The position numbers were made by a program, and so were the translations under genes. From the NCBI RefSeq assembly GCF_004137685.1, contig NZ_QYBB01000002.1:124001-188000 (forward strand): a stretch of DNA of 64,000 nucleotides, read 5' to 3'. This document shows positions 42,621 to 51,211 of the stretch, piece after piece. Source of the DNA: Lichenibacterium minor. GTDB taxonomy: Bacteria > Pseudomonadota > Alphaproteobacteria > Rhizobiales > Beijerinckiaceae. Below the pieces are notes generated by a model. That model worked only from the letters and a program-made list of their open reading frames with translations, searched no databases and was not told where the DNA came from. Position 1 is the stretch's first letter. Each line of letters starts with the position of its first letter.

Positions 42621-43499
42621 ATGCGCCGCCGCTTCCACACCCTCGACGTCTTCACCGACACGCCGCTCCACGGCAACCCGCTCGCCGTGGTCCATGACGC
42701 GGACGGGCTCGACGCCCACCGCATGCAGGCCGTGGCGCGCGAATTCAACCTGTCCGAAACCGTGTTCGTGCTGGAGCCGCGCGACCCCGTGAATTCGGCG
42801 CGCATCCGCATCTTCACCCCGGATCGCGAGCTGCCCTTCGCGGGCCACCCCACGGTCGGCGCCGCGGTGCTGCTGGCCGAGCTGCGGGGGCCCGAGATCG
42901 TGGCGCGGCAGGACCTCGGCATCGTGCTCGAGCAGCAGATCGGCCTCGTCCATTGCACCGCACGGCGCGCCAAGGGCCGGTCGCGCGCCAGCTTCACCCT
43001 GCCCCGCCTGCCGGACGGCTGCGGCGTCCCCCCGTCCGACGCGGCGCTGGCCGCGGCGCTCGGCCTCGACGCGGCCGAGATCGGCTTCGATCGGCACCGC
43101 CCCGCCGGCTTCTCGGCCGGCGTGCCCTTCACCCTCGTGCCGCTCCGCTCCCCCGCCGCCGTCGACCGGATCGCGCCCGATGCCGCGCGCTGGCCGCACG
43201 ACCTCAGGGTCTACGCCTATGCCCGCGACGGGGCCGGATTCCACGCCCGCATGTTCACGGCCCGCTCGGGCATCGTCGAGGACCCCGCGACCGGCTCCGC
43301 CGCCGCCGCCTTCGCGGGCGCGCTGATGCGCTTCGACGCGCCGCCGGACGGCGACCACGCCGTGGAGATCCGCCAGGGCGTCGCGATGGGCCGGCCGAGC
43401 CTGATCGGGCTTGGGCTCGAGGTCGAGGGCGGCGCGCTGGTGTCCGCCTCGATCGGCGGCGGCGCCGTGATCCTGTGCGACGGGACGATCGACCTGTGA
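42621..43499 (+). CDS. PhzF-family isomerase/epimerase
   Basis: A 292-residue protein of the PhzF/DapF-like fold (two similar halves around a cleft). The start RRRFHTLDVFTDTPLHGNPL is typical. The catalytic Glu lies in EFNLSETVFVLEP and the second half has EDPATGSAAAAFAGALM. True phenazine clusters are absent, so this is one of the many PhzF relatives of unknown substrate. Its stop overlaps the start of the following NUDIX-like gene (GTGA), so the two are translationally coupled. Confidence 0.9.
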   Translation: MRRRFHTLDVFTDTPLHGNPLAVVHDADGLDAHRMQAVAREFNLSETVFVLEPRDPVNSARIRIFTPDRELPFAGHPTVGAAVLLAELRGPEIVARQDLGIVLEQQIGLVHCTARRAKGRSRASFTLPRLPDGCGVPPSDAALAAALGLDAAEIGFDRHRPAGFSAGVPFTLVPLRSPAAVDRIAPDAARWPHDLRVYAYARDGAGFHARMFTARSGIVEDPATGSAAAAFAGALMRFDAPPDGDHAVEIRQGVAMGRPSLIGLGLEVEGGALVSASIGGGAVILCDGTIDL

Positions 43500-44230
43500 C
43501 CGTGGGGGCGCCCGCCGGGCCGCAGGAGATCGTGGAGGTCCACGCCGTCGATTGCCTGTTCGAGCCTCGCCCCTGGCCCTTCGCCGAGGAGCGCGCCGGC
43601 GACATCGCCGCCCATTGGGCGGACGCGCTGCGCCGCAAGCCGAAGATGTTCGACGGCCGCGTGCTGCTGATGCACCGCGGCGCGGTCGAGACGAGTCCCG
43701 ACGGGCGGCGGGTGTTCCGGGGCGCCTACCTCGAGACGAGCTTCAGCGCCTTCCTGTTCTGGCGCGACATCGGCCTGCCGCCGGCCGGGGTGCGCAACGG
43801 GTTCGGCATGGCCTGCCTGTCCTCGTCGGACGGCGCCTTCGTCCTCGGCGAGATGGGGCAGCACACCGCCAACGCCGGCGCGGTCTACTTCGCGTCCGGC
43901 ACCCCCGACCCCGGTGACGTGCGGGACGGGTGCGTCGACATCGAGGGCAGCATCGGGCGCGAACTGCGCGAGGAGACCGGGCTCGAAGCCTCGGCCGTCG
44001 CCTTCGACCCCGGCATGACGCTGGTGATGGACGCGTGCCGCGTCGGTTTCATGAAGCGCGTGCGCTCGCGCGAAACCGCCGACGCGCTGGTGGCGCGCAT
44101 CCACGCCTTCCTGGCGCGGGACCCCGAACCGGAGCTGGCGCGGATGCACGCGATCCGGTCGCTCGGGGAGATCGGGCCGGCCGTGCAGGTGACGGCCGCG
44201 GCCTATCTCAGGGCGGTGCTGGGGGGCTGA
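43496..44230 (+). CDS. NUDIX-like hydrolase with partly altered Nudix box
   Basis: A 244-residue protein from GTG 43496, overlapping the PhzF stop. The Nudix box second half is intact (REL, then REETGLEA), matching REUxEExGU. The first half is changed: GCVDIEGSIG has a V where the leading Glu of the Gx5Ex7RE pattern should be. Upstream, FDGRVLLMHRGAVE and LETSFSAFLFWRDIG resemble the substrate-binding part of plant-type or ADP-ribose NUDIX proteins. Activity is likely but not certain. The end of the gene meets the hairpin repeat at 44265. Confidence 0.72.
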   Translation: MTVGAPAGPQEIVEVHAVDCLFEPRPWPFAEERAGDIAAHWADALRRKPKMFDGRVLLMHRGAVETSPDGRRVFRGAYLETSFSAFLFWRDIGLPPAGVRNGFGMACLSSSDGAFVLGEMGQHTANAGAVYFASGTPDPGDVRDGCVDIEGSIGRELREETGLEASAVAFDPGMTLVMDACRVGFMKRVRSRETADALVARIHAFLARDPEPELARMHAIRSLGEIGPAVQVTAAAYLRAVLGG

Positions 44231-44264
44231 GCCGCCGACGTCGCGGCGGTCGGAGGCCTGGACC

Positions 44265-44316
44265 GCTGGCGAACGCGCGACGGAGGTGCATCGGCATGCC
44301 CCGTCGCCCGGCGTCA
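44265..44316. repeat. Stop-codon-associated hairpin repeat, copy C
   Basis: Its right end (GCCCGGCGTCA) contains the TGA stop of the minus-strand gene at 44314. Its left part shares the CGAACGCGCGACGG core with copies B and D. The middle hairpin is shorter than in copies A and B. It lies between two converging genes, so it could end both transcripts. Confidence 0.6.
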
Positions 44317-44637
44317 GTAGCCGTGGCGCCGCATCGATTGCGCCACGAGCTTGCGGGCCTGCGCGTCCTGCCCGGCCTCGCACAGGTGGGACGCGCGGTC
44401 GATCTCGTTCTGGATCTGGTCGTAGACCGCTTGGTCCATGTGGCCGCCGGTGTTTTCCCGTCCCGCCATGCCCTGCCAGCGGGCGATGGTGCCCGCGCAG
44501 CCGTTGCCGTCCGGCACGGTCGCGGGCGCCTCGCCGTCCGGCGGTTCCGCGTCCTGGGCCGGGGCCGGCGACACGGCGGCGAGGGTCAGGCCGAGCCCGA
44601 GGGTCGTCCGGAGCGCGAAGGTACGGAAGATCGCCAT
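44314..44637 (-). CDS. Small exported protein, unknown function
   Basis: A 107-residue product from ATG 44637. A Sec signal (FRTFALRTTLGLGLTLAAVS then PAPAQ) precedes a mature part with one Cys pair (NGCAGTIARW and ASHLCEAGQDAQ), so a disulfide in the periplasm is likely. The end AQARKLVAQSMRRHGY is basic. Similar small periplasmic proteins are common in Hyphomicrobiales without a named role. The longer upstream frame is read-through. It shares a divergent region with msuE-like, whose promoter overlaps this gene's 5' side. Confidence 0.68.
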   Translation of the reverse strand: MAIFRTFALRTTLGLGLTLAAVSPAPAQDAEPPDGEAPATVPDGNGCAGTIARWQGMAGRENTGGHMDQAVYDQIQNEIDRASHLCEAGQDAQARKLVAQSMRRHGY

Positions 44638-44720
44638 GGTCGAAGGTCCATTCCGGTCGTTCGCCTTTCCATACCGCCTGGACCGTCCGGCCGGAAGCCC
44701 GGCTTCCGCTCCGGCATTAG

Positions 44721-44749
44721 TTGACAAAATCCATAGACGATAAGATGTT
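44721..44749 (+). promoter_or_regulatory. Promoter candidate for the msuE-sfnG cluster
   Basis: A perfect TTGACA (-35) at 44721-44726 is followed 17 bases later by GATGTT, a weak -10. The stretch is AT-rich within a GC-rich region, and the first gene starts at 44772. Sulfur-starvation genes are often activator-dependent, which fits a poor -10. Confidence 0.45.
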
Positions 44750-44771
44750 CGCTTCACGAAAGGCGAGCCTC

Positions 44772-45329
44772 ATGTCCCTCCCCCAGATCGTCGGCCTGTC
44801 CGGCAGCACGTCCCGGCCTTCGCGCACCACGGCCTTGGTCGAAGCCGTCATCGAACACCTGTCCGACCTCGGGCCCTGCCGGCTGATCGAGCTCGCCGAC
44901 GAGGCACCCCACCTCGCCGCCGCGCTGTCGCCCGCTGCCCTGTCGGGCCGCGTCGCCGCCACGGTGGCGGCTGTCGAGGCGGCCGACCTCCTCGTGGTCG
45001 GCACCCCCGTCTATCGGGGATCCTATCCGGGCCTGTTCAAGCACCTGTTCGACCTCGTCGACCACCGCGCGCTGGTGGGCAAGCCCGTGGTGTTGGCCGC
45101 GACGGGCGGCTCCGCCCTCCACGCCCTGATGATCGAGCACCAGCTCCGGCCGCTGTTCGGCTTCTTCAACGCGCTCGCGCTGCCGACGGGCATCTACGCC
45201 ACCGAAGCCGATTTCGACGGCTACGCCCTGACGGGCGAGCGGGTGCGCGAGCGCGCCGCCCGCGCCGCCGCGGAAGCGCGCGCCCAGCTCGGCCTCCGCT
45301 TCCCCGTCCGAATCCCTGCCATCGCCTGA
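44772..45329 (+). CDS. msuE: FMN reductase, SsuE/MsuE type
   Basis: A 185-residue flavodoxin-fold reductase that supplies FMNH2 to two-component monooxygenases. ATG 44772 (MSLPQIVGLSGSTSRPSRTT) is the family start with AAAGGCGAG upstream; a longer frame is read-through. The phosphate-binding motif GLSGSTSRPSRT and the FMN-loop ADLLVVGTPVYRGSYPGLFK are present. The next gene, sfnG, begins 11 bases later and encodes exactly such a monooxygenase, so the pair is a functional unit for sulfur scavenging. Confidence 0.9.
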   Translation: MSLPQIVGLSGSTSRPSRTTALVEAVIEHLSDLGPCRLIELADEAPHLAAALSPAALSGRVAATVAAVEAADLLVVGTPVYRGSYPGLFKHLFDLVDHRALVGKPVVLAATGGSALHALMIEHQLRPLFGFFNALALPTGIYATEADFDGYALTGERVRERAARAAAEARAQLGLRFPVRIPAIA

Positions 45330-45340
45330 GGAGAAGAGCC

Positions 45341-46453
45341 ATGACGGCGCAGACCCCTTCCACCGGCGGCGCTGCCGTGCGGTTCGCCTATTGGGTGCCC
45401 AACGTGTCGGGCGGCCTCGTGATCAGCCGCATCGAGCAGCGCACCGGCTGGGACGTCGCCTACAACCAGGAGCTCGCCCGCATCGCCGAGCGGAGCGGCT
45501 TCGACTATGCGCTGAGCCAGATCCGCTTCACCGCCGGCTACGGCGCCGACAACCAGCACGAGCCGATGGCCTTCAGCCAGGCGCTGCTCGCCGCCACCAG
45601 CCGGCTGAAGGTCATCGCGGCGCTGCTGCCGGGGCCGTGGAACCCCGCCGTGGCGGCGAAGCAGGTCGCCACGATCAGCCACATCGCGGGAGGGCGCATC
45701 GCCGTCAACGTGGTCAGCGGCTGGTTCCGCGGCGAGTTCGCCGCCATCGGCGAGCACTGGCTCGACCACGACGAGCGCTACCGCCGCTCGGAGGAGTTCA
45801 TCCGCGCCTTGCGCGGCATCTGGTCGGAGGACAGCTTCTCCTTCCGGGGCGATTTCTACCGCTTCGCCGACTACACGATGCGGCCGAAGCCGCTGGGCCC
45901 CGCGCCCGAGATCTTCCAGGGCGGCTCGTCGCGCGCCGCCCGCGACATGGCGGCCCGCGTGTCCGACTGGTATTTCACCAACGGCAACACGCCGGAAGGC
46001 CTCGCCGCGCAGGCCGACGACCTCCGCGCCCGGGCGGCGGAGCAGGGCCGGAGCGTCCGGGTCGGCATCAACGCCTTCGCGGTGGTGCGCGACACCGAGG
46101 CCGAGGCCCGCGCCGTCGTGGACGACATCGTGGCCCAGGCCGACGGCGACGCCGTGCGGGCCTTCGGCCACGAGGCGAAGAACGCCGGCCACGCTTCTCC
46201 CGAGGGGAAGGGCAACTGGGCGGACTCCACCTTCGCCGACCTCGTGCAATACAACGACGGCTTCCGCTCGAACCTCATCGGCACGCCGCGGCAGGTGGCC
46301 GAACGCATCGTCGCCCTGAAGCGCGCCGGTGCAGACCTGATCCTGCTCGGTTTCCTCCACTTTCAGGAGGAGGTGGAGTATTTCGGTCGGCACGTCATCC
46401 CGCTGGTGCGGGAGCTCGAAGCCGCGGCGCCGCTCGCCGTGGCGGCGGAGTAG
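45341..46453 (+). CDS. sfnG: FMNH2-dependent dimethylsulfone monooxygenase
   Basis: A 370-residue bacterial-luciferase-type enzyme. SfnG converts dimethylsulfone to methanesulfinate using FMNH2. The start region FAYWVPNVSGGLVISRIEQR is the SfnG signature, with GRIAVNVVSGWFRGEF and IFQGGSSRAARDMAARVSD as further matches. The ending QEEVEYFGRHVIPLVRELE is also typical. It lies between the flavin reductase and an FAD/NAD(P) protein with gaps of 11 and 16 bases. The downstream MsuC/MsuD steps are not in the window, so the methanesulfinate fate is elsewhere. Confidence 0.92.
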   Translation: MTAQTPSTGGAAVRFAYWVPNVSGGLVISRIEQRTGWDVAYNQELARIAERSGFDYALSQIRFTAGYGADNQHEPMAFSQALLAATSRLKVIAALLPGPWNPAVAAKQVATISHIAGGRIAVNVVSGWFRGEFAAIGEHWLDHDERYRRSEEFIRALRGIWSEDSFSFRGDFYRFADYTMRPKPLGPAPEIFQGGSSRAARDMAARVSDWYFTNGNTPEGLAAQADDLRARAAEQGRSVRVGINAFAVVRDTEAEARAVVDDIVAQADGDAVRAFGHEAKNAGHASPEGKGNWADSTFADLVQYNDGFRSNLIGTPRQVAERIVALKRAGADLILLGFLHFQEEVEYFGRHVIPLVRELEAAAPLAVAAE

Positions 46454-46469
46454 CCCGGGAGGTCCTGCC

Positions 46470-47891
46470 ATGCCCCACGACGCCGCGCCGCGCCTGGCCG
46501 TGCTGGGCGGCGGCCTGACCGGCGCCGCCCTGGCGATCCATGCGCTGCGGGCCGCATCCGGGCCGCTCGCGGTCGAGATCGTCGAGCCGGCGGAGGCCCT
46601 GGGCCGCGGCGTCGCCTACGGCACGTCGGACCCGGCCCACCGCATCAACGTGCCCAGCCACCGCATGAGCCTGTTCCCGGACGACCCCGGGCACTTCACG
46701 CGCTGGCTGTTCGACCGCGCCGTGCTCCCGGACCCCGCCAGCACCGTGGCGGAGGGCGACCATTACGTGCCGCGCGCGGCGTTCGGCGCCTACGCGGCCG
46801 ACGCGCTGGCCCGGGCCGTGGCCGAGGCCGCCCCGCGCGCGACGCTGCACCACCACCGCGCCCGCGCGTCCGCGGTGACGCCCTGCGGGCCGGGCTGGCG
46901 CGTGGCGTTCGAGGGCGGCGGCGGGTTCGAGGCCGACGCCGTGGCGCTGTGCACCGGCCACCCCGCGCCGGTGACCCCCTGCCCCGTGTCCGAGGCCGCG
47001 CTGGCCCATCCCGGCCTCGTCGCCGACCCGTGGCGCGCCGAGGCCTTCGCGCGCGTGGCGCCGGACGCCGCCGTGCTGGTCGTCGGCACCGGCCTGACCA
47101 TGCTCGACGCCATGGCGACGCTCGACCGGCGGGGGCACCGCGGCCCCGTGCTGGCCGTGTCGCGTCGCGGCCTCCTGCCCCGCCCGCAGGGCGGGTTCCG
47201 CGACGGTTTCGATCCCTTCGCTGCCGCCCCCCTGCCCCGCACCGCCGTGGAGCTGCTGCGGATCCTGCGCGACGGCCTCGACCGTCCCGCGCCCGAGCCG
47301 GATTCGCGGGGGGTGGGCTGGCAGGAGGTGGCGGACGCGTTCCGATCCCGCCTGGCGCCGCTGTGGTCCGCCCTGCCCCCCTCCGAGCAGCGCCGCGTCG
47401 CGCGGCGGCTCCTGCCCTTCTGGGAGGTCCACCGCTTCCGTGCCGCGCCGCAGCCTTTCGCCCTCGTCGAGCGGTGGCGGGCGGAGGGACGGCTCGGCAT
47501 CGAGCGCGCGGCCCTGGCCGGGCTCGATGTCCGGGACGGGCGCCTCGTCGCCGCCCTGCGCGGGCCCGGGCGCGTCCCGGAAGGCCGGGCCTTCGACGCC
47601 GCGGTGATCTGCACCGGGCCGGGCAGCGCGCTGGACGCCGACCCGCTGGTGCGCGACCTCGTCGCGCGCGGCCTCGCCCGGCCGGACGGGATCGCGGTCG
47701 GGGTCGCGGTCGACCGCGACAGCCGCATGGTCGACCGCGCCGGCACGGTGCGGGACGGATTGCACGCCTTCGGGCCGCTCACGCGCGGCAGCTTCGGCGA
47801 GATGACGGGCGAGCCCGACATCGTCCGCCACATCGCCCGGACCGTGCCGGGGCTGCTCGCCACGCTGGAGCGCGCCCGCGTCGCCGCCTAG
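46470..47891 (+). CDS. FAD/NAD(P)-binding protein (FAD_NAD_binding_9-like)
   Basis: A 473-residue flavoprotein. The N-terminal nucleotide site is LAVLGGGLTGAALAIHALRA, and a second Rossmann site is AVLVVGTGLTMLDAMATLDR. The family piece GRGVAYGTSDPAHRINVPSH followed by RMSLFPDDP is characteristic of this FAD/NAD(P) group, often found with sulfur-acquisition or nitrate genes. It follows sfnG by 16 bases on the same strand and probably acts in the same sulfur route. The exact reaction is unknown; it lacks a disulfide redox pair. Confidence 0.82.
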   Translation: MPHDAAPRLAVLGGGLTGAALAIHALRAASGPLAVEIVEPAEALGRGVAYGTSDPAHRINVPSHRMSLFPDDPGHFTRWLFDRAVLPDPASTVAEGDHYVPRAAFGAYAADALARAVAEAAPRATLHHHRARASAVTPCGPGWRVAFEGGGGFEADAVALCTGHPAPVTPCPVSEAALAHPGLVADPWRAEAFARVAPDAAVLVVGTGLTMLDAMATLDRRGHRGPVLAVSRRGLLPRPQGGFRDGFDPFAAAPLPRTAVELLRILRDGLDRPAPEPDSRGVGWQEVADAFRSRLAPLWSALPPSEQRRVARRLLPFWEVHRFRAAPQPFALVERWRAEGRLGIERAALAGLDVRDGRLVAALRGPGRVPEGRAFDAAVICTGPGSALDADPLVRDLVARGLARPDGIAVGVAVDRDSRMVDRAGTVRDGLHAFGPLTRGSFGEMTGEPDIVRHIARTVPGLLATLERARVAA

Positions 47892-47960
47892 GCGGACGAC
47901 CGTGGGCGGGTCCGCTTCTCCTCGGACGAGCCGCGGCCTGGCGGCGTCTGCCTTCCCCCC

Positions 47961-48022
47961 ACCCTGAGCCTGTCGAGGGACGACATGGGTCTCGATAAAC
48001 CTGCTCAGGATGAGCAAGGGTG
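47961..48022. repeat. Imperfect inverted repeat of the CCTGAGC/GCTCAGG type
   Basis: ACCCTGAGCCTGTCGAGGGA near 47961 and CTCGATAAACCTGCTCAGGA near 47992 are partly complementary, followed by TGAGCAAGGGTGAG. This resembles the dispersed CCCTGAGC-TGTCGA intergenic element of many alphaproteobacteria. Only this copy was seen in the window. Confidence 0.35.
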
Positions 48023-48123
48023 AGAACAGGGTGCCGTCGGCCGGCCAGGGAAGACCAAGCGGATGGCCTGGGCCAGTTCGTGCGATCCTGCCCAGGCGCA
48101 GCGGTCGGTCGCCCTCGACCTCT

Positions 48124-48465
48124 TCACCCCGTCCGGGCGGCCCGCCGTCCGTCGATGCTGGCCCGGTTCAGCGCCGCCAGCGCGTCCGGCTCGGCCGCCA
48201 GCCTTTCCGCCACCGCCACCGCGGCGGCGAGTTGGGCGTCGCTCATATGCCGCACCGCCGGCGCCCGCACCGTCGCGGTCCAGGGCGCCCCGAGGGCCGC
48301 GTCGAGGCAGACGCGCATGAAGCAGTGGTCGAGACGGATGGGCCAGCCCCGCGCCGCCGCCAGGCCGGGCAGCACGGTCCGGGTCAGCTCCAGCCAGCGC
48401 GACACGAGTGCGGCGCGGCCGTCCCCCTCCTCCGGGAAGAGGCCGCCCCGTTTCACGTGACACAT
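48124..48465 (-). CDS. Unrecognised small conserved-looking protein
   Basis: A 113-residue product from ATG 48465 (MCHVKRGGLFPEEGDGRAAL). It has a coherent helical body: VSRWLELTRTVLPGLAAARG then WPIRLDHCFMRVCLDAALG, and a C-terminal AVRHMSDAQLAAAVAVAERL helix. Charged and hydrophobic residues alternate as in folded proteins, which the alternative frames lack. No domain name can be assigned. The frame extends upstream only as Arg/Gly-rich read-through. It stands alone, with Fic to the right on the other strand. Confidence 0.5.
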   Translation of the reverse strand: MCHVKRGGLFPEEGDGRAALVSRWLELTRTVLPGLAAARGWPIRLDHCFMRVCLDAALGAPWTATVRAPAVRHMSDAQLAAAVAVAERLAAEPDALAALNRASIDGRRAARTG

Positions 48466-48886
48466 CCCGTCTCGCTCCGTGGCCGGGCCCGACGCCGAGC
48501 ACCGGCGCGCTGTGGGTCGACCATCCCGCCGGGAGCGGGTCGACGCGCCCGGCCGCCCTCGATGGCACGGCGGCGCGGCGCCCGGGCCGTGACGGCCATC
48601 GGCACTGCGACCAGCTCCGCCCCCGATCTCGCCCCGCCCACCCGCGTCTCCCCGCCCTCGGATGGAGCCGGCATAGCACGGGGTGCGGATTGGAGCTCTG
48701 GCCTCGCGGGCCATGAGGGAGGACGCGTCGCCCTCGGCCGCATCCACGACGGCGAACGGCGTCCAAACGTGGTCCGAAGCCTTGTTTAAGCTCGCCTACA
48801 TAAGGAGCCCGCTTATTAAAGAGGATAGCCTTTCGCTTTAATAAGGGGGCTTATGGGTTGCCACGGCGGATTTTGGAGCCTCCGAC
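48466..48886. other. Divergent gap between the small protein and fic
   Basis: About 420 bases with no supported gene. The left 300 bases are GC-rich and structureless to my eye. The right 100 bases turn AT-rich and contain the fic operator-like repeats (48800-48854) and its RBS (GGAG at 48875). Confidence 0.45.
48800..48854. promoter_or_regulatory. Operator-like inverted repeats before fic
   Basis: CTTATTAAAG at 48812-48821 and CTTTAATAAG at 48836-48845 are perfect 10-bp inverted arms with a 14-base spacer. ATAAG and CTTAT words recur outside the arms at 48800-48804 and 48850-48854, making four half-sites in mirrored order. It lies 33 bases before the fic start. The Fic protein carries a C-terminal winged HTH, so autoregulation is plausible. 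Confidence 0.6.
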
Positions 48887-50056
48887 ATGACCAGAACGGG
48901 CCGATTTGTCACCACGGCCGTCGCTGGCGAGATCGCACGCGCCTTCATTCCCCCTTCTCTCCCCCCGACGCCGTCCATCGACGTGATCGGGTTGCTCACG
49001 CGTCTGAGCGTGGCCGAACGCGCATTGGGACGGCTCGACGGAATCACGGTGCTGCTGCCCAGCCAGGAACTGTTTCTCTACATGTACGTCCGCAAGGAGG
49101 CCGTGCTGTCCTCCCAGATCGAGGGCACGCAGTCCACGCTGTCCGACCTGTTGCGCTACGAGACAGAGGCGCAGGTGGGACAGCCGATCGACGACATCCG
49201 CGAGGTTTCCAATTACGTCGATGCAATGATGTTCGGCCTCGAAAGGCTTCGAGGCGACCCGGCTTTCCCCCTGTCCCTGCGGCTGATCCGGGACATGCAC
49301 GCGCACCTCCTGGAAAGCGGCAGGGGGGAAAGCAAGGCCCCTGGAGAGTTCCGGCGTGTGCAGAACTGGATCGGCGGGACCCGGCCCGGGAACGCCCTCT
49401 TCGTTCCGCCGCCGGTGCCCGCCATGATGGAGTGCCTGAACGATCTCGAACTCTTCCTGCACGAGGAAAGCTCCGGGCTGCCGCCGCTCATCAAGGCGGG
49501 GCTCATCCACGTCCAGTTCGAGACGATCCATCCCTTCCTCGACGGCAATGGGCGTATCGGTCGTTTGCTGGTCACCCTGTATCTTTGCGACAAGGATGTC
49601 ATCCGGAAGCCGCTGCTTTATCTCAGCCTTTTTTTGAAGGCGCGTCGATCGGAGTATTATCGCTTGCTGCAGGAGGTGCGGGAACGGGGAGCTTGGGAAG
49701 CCTGGCTGGAATTCTTCCTCGACGGCGTCGCCGAGACGGCCAACCAAGCATTCGATGCAGCGGGTCGCATGGTTGCGCTGTTCCGGCACGACCGCGAGAC
49801 GATCAGCGAAGACAGCGATCGCGCCGGCTCGGCCTTGCGCGTCCATGACTTGCTTCAACAAAACCCTTTCGCGACGGCGGCTTCGCTGGTGAAGCAGACC
49901 GGGCTCACGACGCCCACCGTCAACGCGGCCCTGTCCGAGCTGGAACGCCTCGGCATCGTCGAGGAGGTCACGGGTCGGCGGCGCGGCAGGGTCTTCGCCT
50001 ACCGTAGATATCTGGCGATCCTGAACGAGGGGACGGACCCGATCGCGGCGGACTGA
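48887..50056 (+). CDS. fic: Fic-domain AMP-transferase with self-inhibitory motif and C-terminal HTH
   Basis: A 389-residue class II Fic protein. The catalytic loop is HPFLDGNGRIGR at 215-226, fully intact, so it can transfer AMP to a hydroxyl side chain. The N-terminal inhibitory helix carries SSQIEG at 75-80, matching (S/T)xxxE(G/N), whose Glu blocks productive ATP binding. The C-terminus (about 310-389) is a winged helix (NPFATAASLVKQTGLTTPTV then ALSELERLGIVEEVTG). Targets are unknown. Its upstream region holds mirrored half-sites fitting autoregulation. Confidence 0.93.
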   Translation: MTRTGRFVTTAVAGEIARAFIPPSLPPTPSIDVIGLLTRLSVAERALGRLDGITVLLPSQELFLYMYVRKEAVLSSQIEGTQSTLSDLLRYETEAQVGQPIDDIREVSNYVDAMMFGLERLRGDPAFPLSLRLIRDMHAHLLESGRGESKAPGEFRRVQNWIGGTRPGNALFVPPPVPAMMECLNDLELFLHEESSGLPPLIKAGLIHVQFETIHPFLDGNGRIGRLLVTLYLCDKDVIRKPLLYLSLFLKARRSEYYRLLQEVRERGAWEAWLEFFLDGVAETANQAFDAAGRMVALFRHDRETISEDSDRAGSALRVHDLLQQNPFATAASLVKQTGLTTPTVNAALSELERLGIVEEVTGRRRGRVFAYRRYLAILNEGTDPIAAD

Positions 50057-50087
50057 ACGCGCTCCGGTCCGTCCCCTCCCCCAGGCG

Positions 50088-51107
50088 TCAGCCCTGCGGG
50101 AAGCCTTCCAGCACCAGCTTGCCCTTGGCGCGGCCGCCCTCGATCAGGGCATGGGCGCGCTTCAGCGTGGCGGCGTCGATCGGGCCCAGCGTGTCGGACA
50201 GGGTGCTCCGGATCTCGCCGGCGTCGACGAGCCGCGACACCTCGTCGAGCAGCGCGCCCTGCTGCCCGAGGTCGGCCGTGCCGAACAGCGAGCGCGTGAA
50301 CATCAACTCCCAGTGGAGCGACAGGCTCTTGAGCTTGAGCGGCATCACGTCGAGCGTGTCGGGGTCGTCGATCACGGCGATGCGGCCCTGGGGGGCGATC
50401 AGCGCCACGACCTCCGACAGGTGGTCGGCCGTGTTGGTGGTGACGAAGACGAAGCCCGGGGCGCCGATGCCCAGCGCCTCGACCTCAGCGGCCAGCGGCT
50501 TCGCGTGGTCGACCACGTGGTGGGCGCCGAGGTCGCGCGCCCAGGCCTGCGTTTCGGGGCGCGACGCCGTGGCGATCACGGTGAGGTCCGTGAGACGGCG
50601 CACGAGCTGGATCGCGATGGACCCCACGCCCCCGGCCCCGCCCACGATCAGGACCGCGGGGGCGGCGCCGGGCACGGGCCGGCGCAGGTCGAGGCGGTCG
50701 AACAGCGTTTCCCAGGCCGTGATGGCCGTGAGCGGCAGGGCCGCCGCGGCGGCGAAGCCGAGCGAGGCCGGCTTGCGGCCGACGATGCGCTCGTCGACGA
50801 GGTGAAACTCGGCGTTGGTGCCGGGTCGCATGAGGTCGCCGGCGTAATAGACCGCGTCCCCGACCGCGAAGCGGGACGCGGCCGGGCCGGTCTCCACCAC
50901 GGTGCCGGCCGCGTCCCAGCCGAGCACGCGCTCGCCCTCGATCGGCGCCAGCCCGCGCCGCACCTTCGTGTCGACCGGGTTCACCGACACGGCTTCGACC
51001 TTCACCAGGATGTCGTGGCCGGTCGGCACCGGCCGCGGCAGGTCGAGGTCGACCAGGGCCTCGGGATCGGTGATGGGCAGGAACCTGCGAAGGCCGACGG
51101 CGCGCAT
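50088..51107 (-). CDS. Zinc-type alcohol dehydrogenase-like (quinone oxidoreductase-type) protein
   Basis: A 339-residue medium-chain dehydrogenase from ATG 51107 (MRAVGLRRFLPITDPEALVD). The N-domain has VKVEAVSVNPVDTKVRRGLA and VLGWDAAGTVVETGPAASRF; the NADPH site is LIVGGAGGVGSIAIQLVRRL. The catalytic-zinc Cys is absent, as in the zinc-free quinone oxidoreductase branch despite the family name. It probably reduces electrophilic alkenals or quinones. It diverges from an HxlR regulator with a sensing Cys about 100 bp away, a common pairing for detoxification. Confidence 0.88.
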   Translation of the reverse strand: MRAVGLRRFLPITDPEALVDLDLPRPVPTGHDILVKVEAVSVNPVDTKVRRGLAPIEGERVLGWDAAGTVVETGPAASRFAVGDAVYYAGDLMRPGTNAEFHLVDERIVGRKPASLGFAAAAALPLTAITAWETLFDRLDLRRPVPGAAPAVLIVGGAGGVGSIAIQLVRRLTDLTVIATASRPETQAWARDLGAHHVVDHAKPLAAEVEALGIGAPGFVFVTTNTADHLSEVVALIAPQGRIAVIDDPDTLDVMPLKLKSLSLHWELMFTRSLFGTADLGQQGALLDEVSRLVDAGEIRSTLSDTLGPIDAATLKRAHALIEGGRAKGKLVLEGFPQG

Positions 51108-51211
51108 GGGGGACTCCAACGATGGGATGGCTTGTCCCGGCCTAGACTGGTCGCCATGATCCCGGCGCGCAAGAACGCACATTCCCGGCACATACTGCTG
51201 AAAAGGATACC

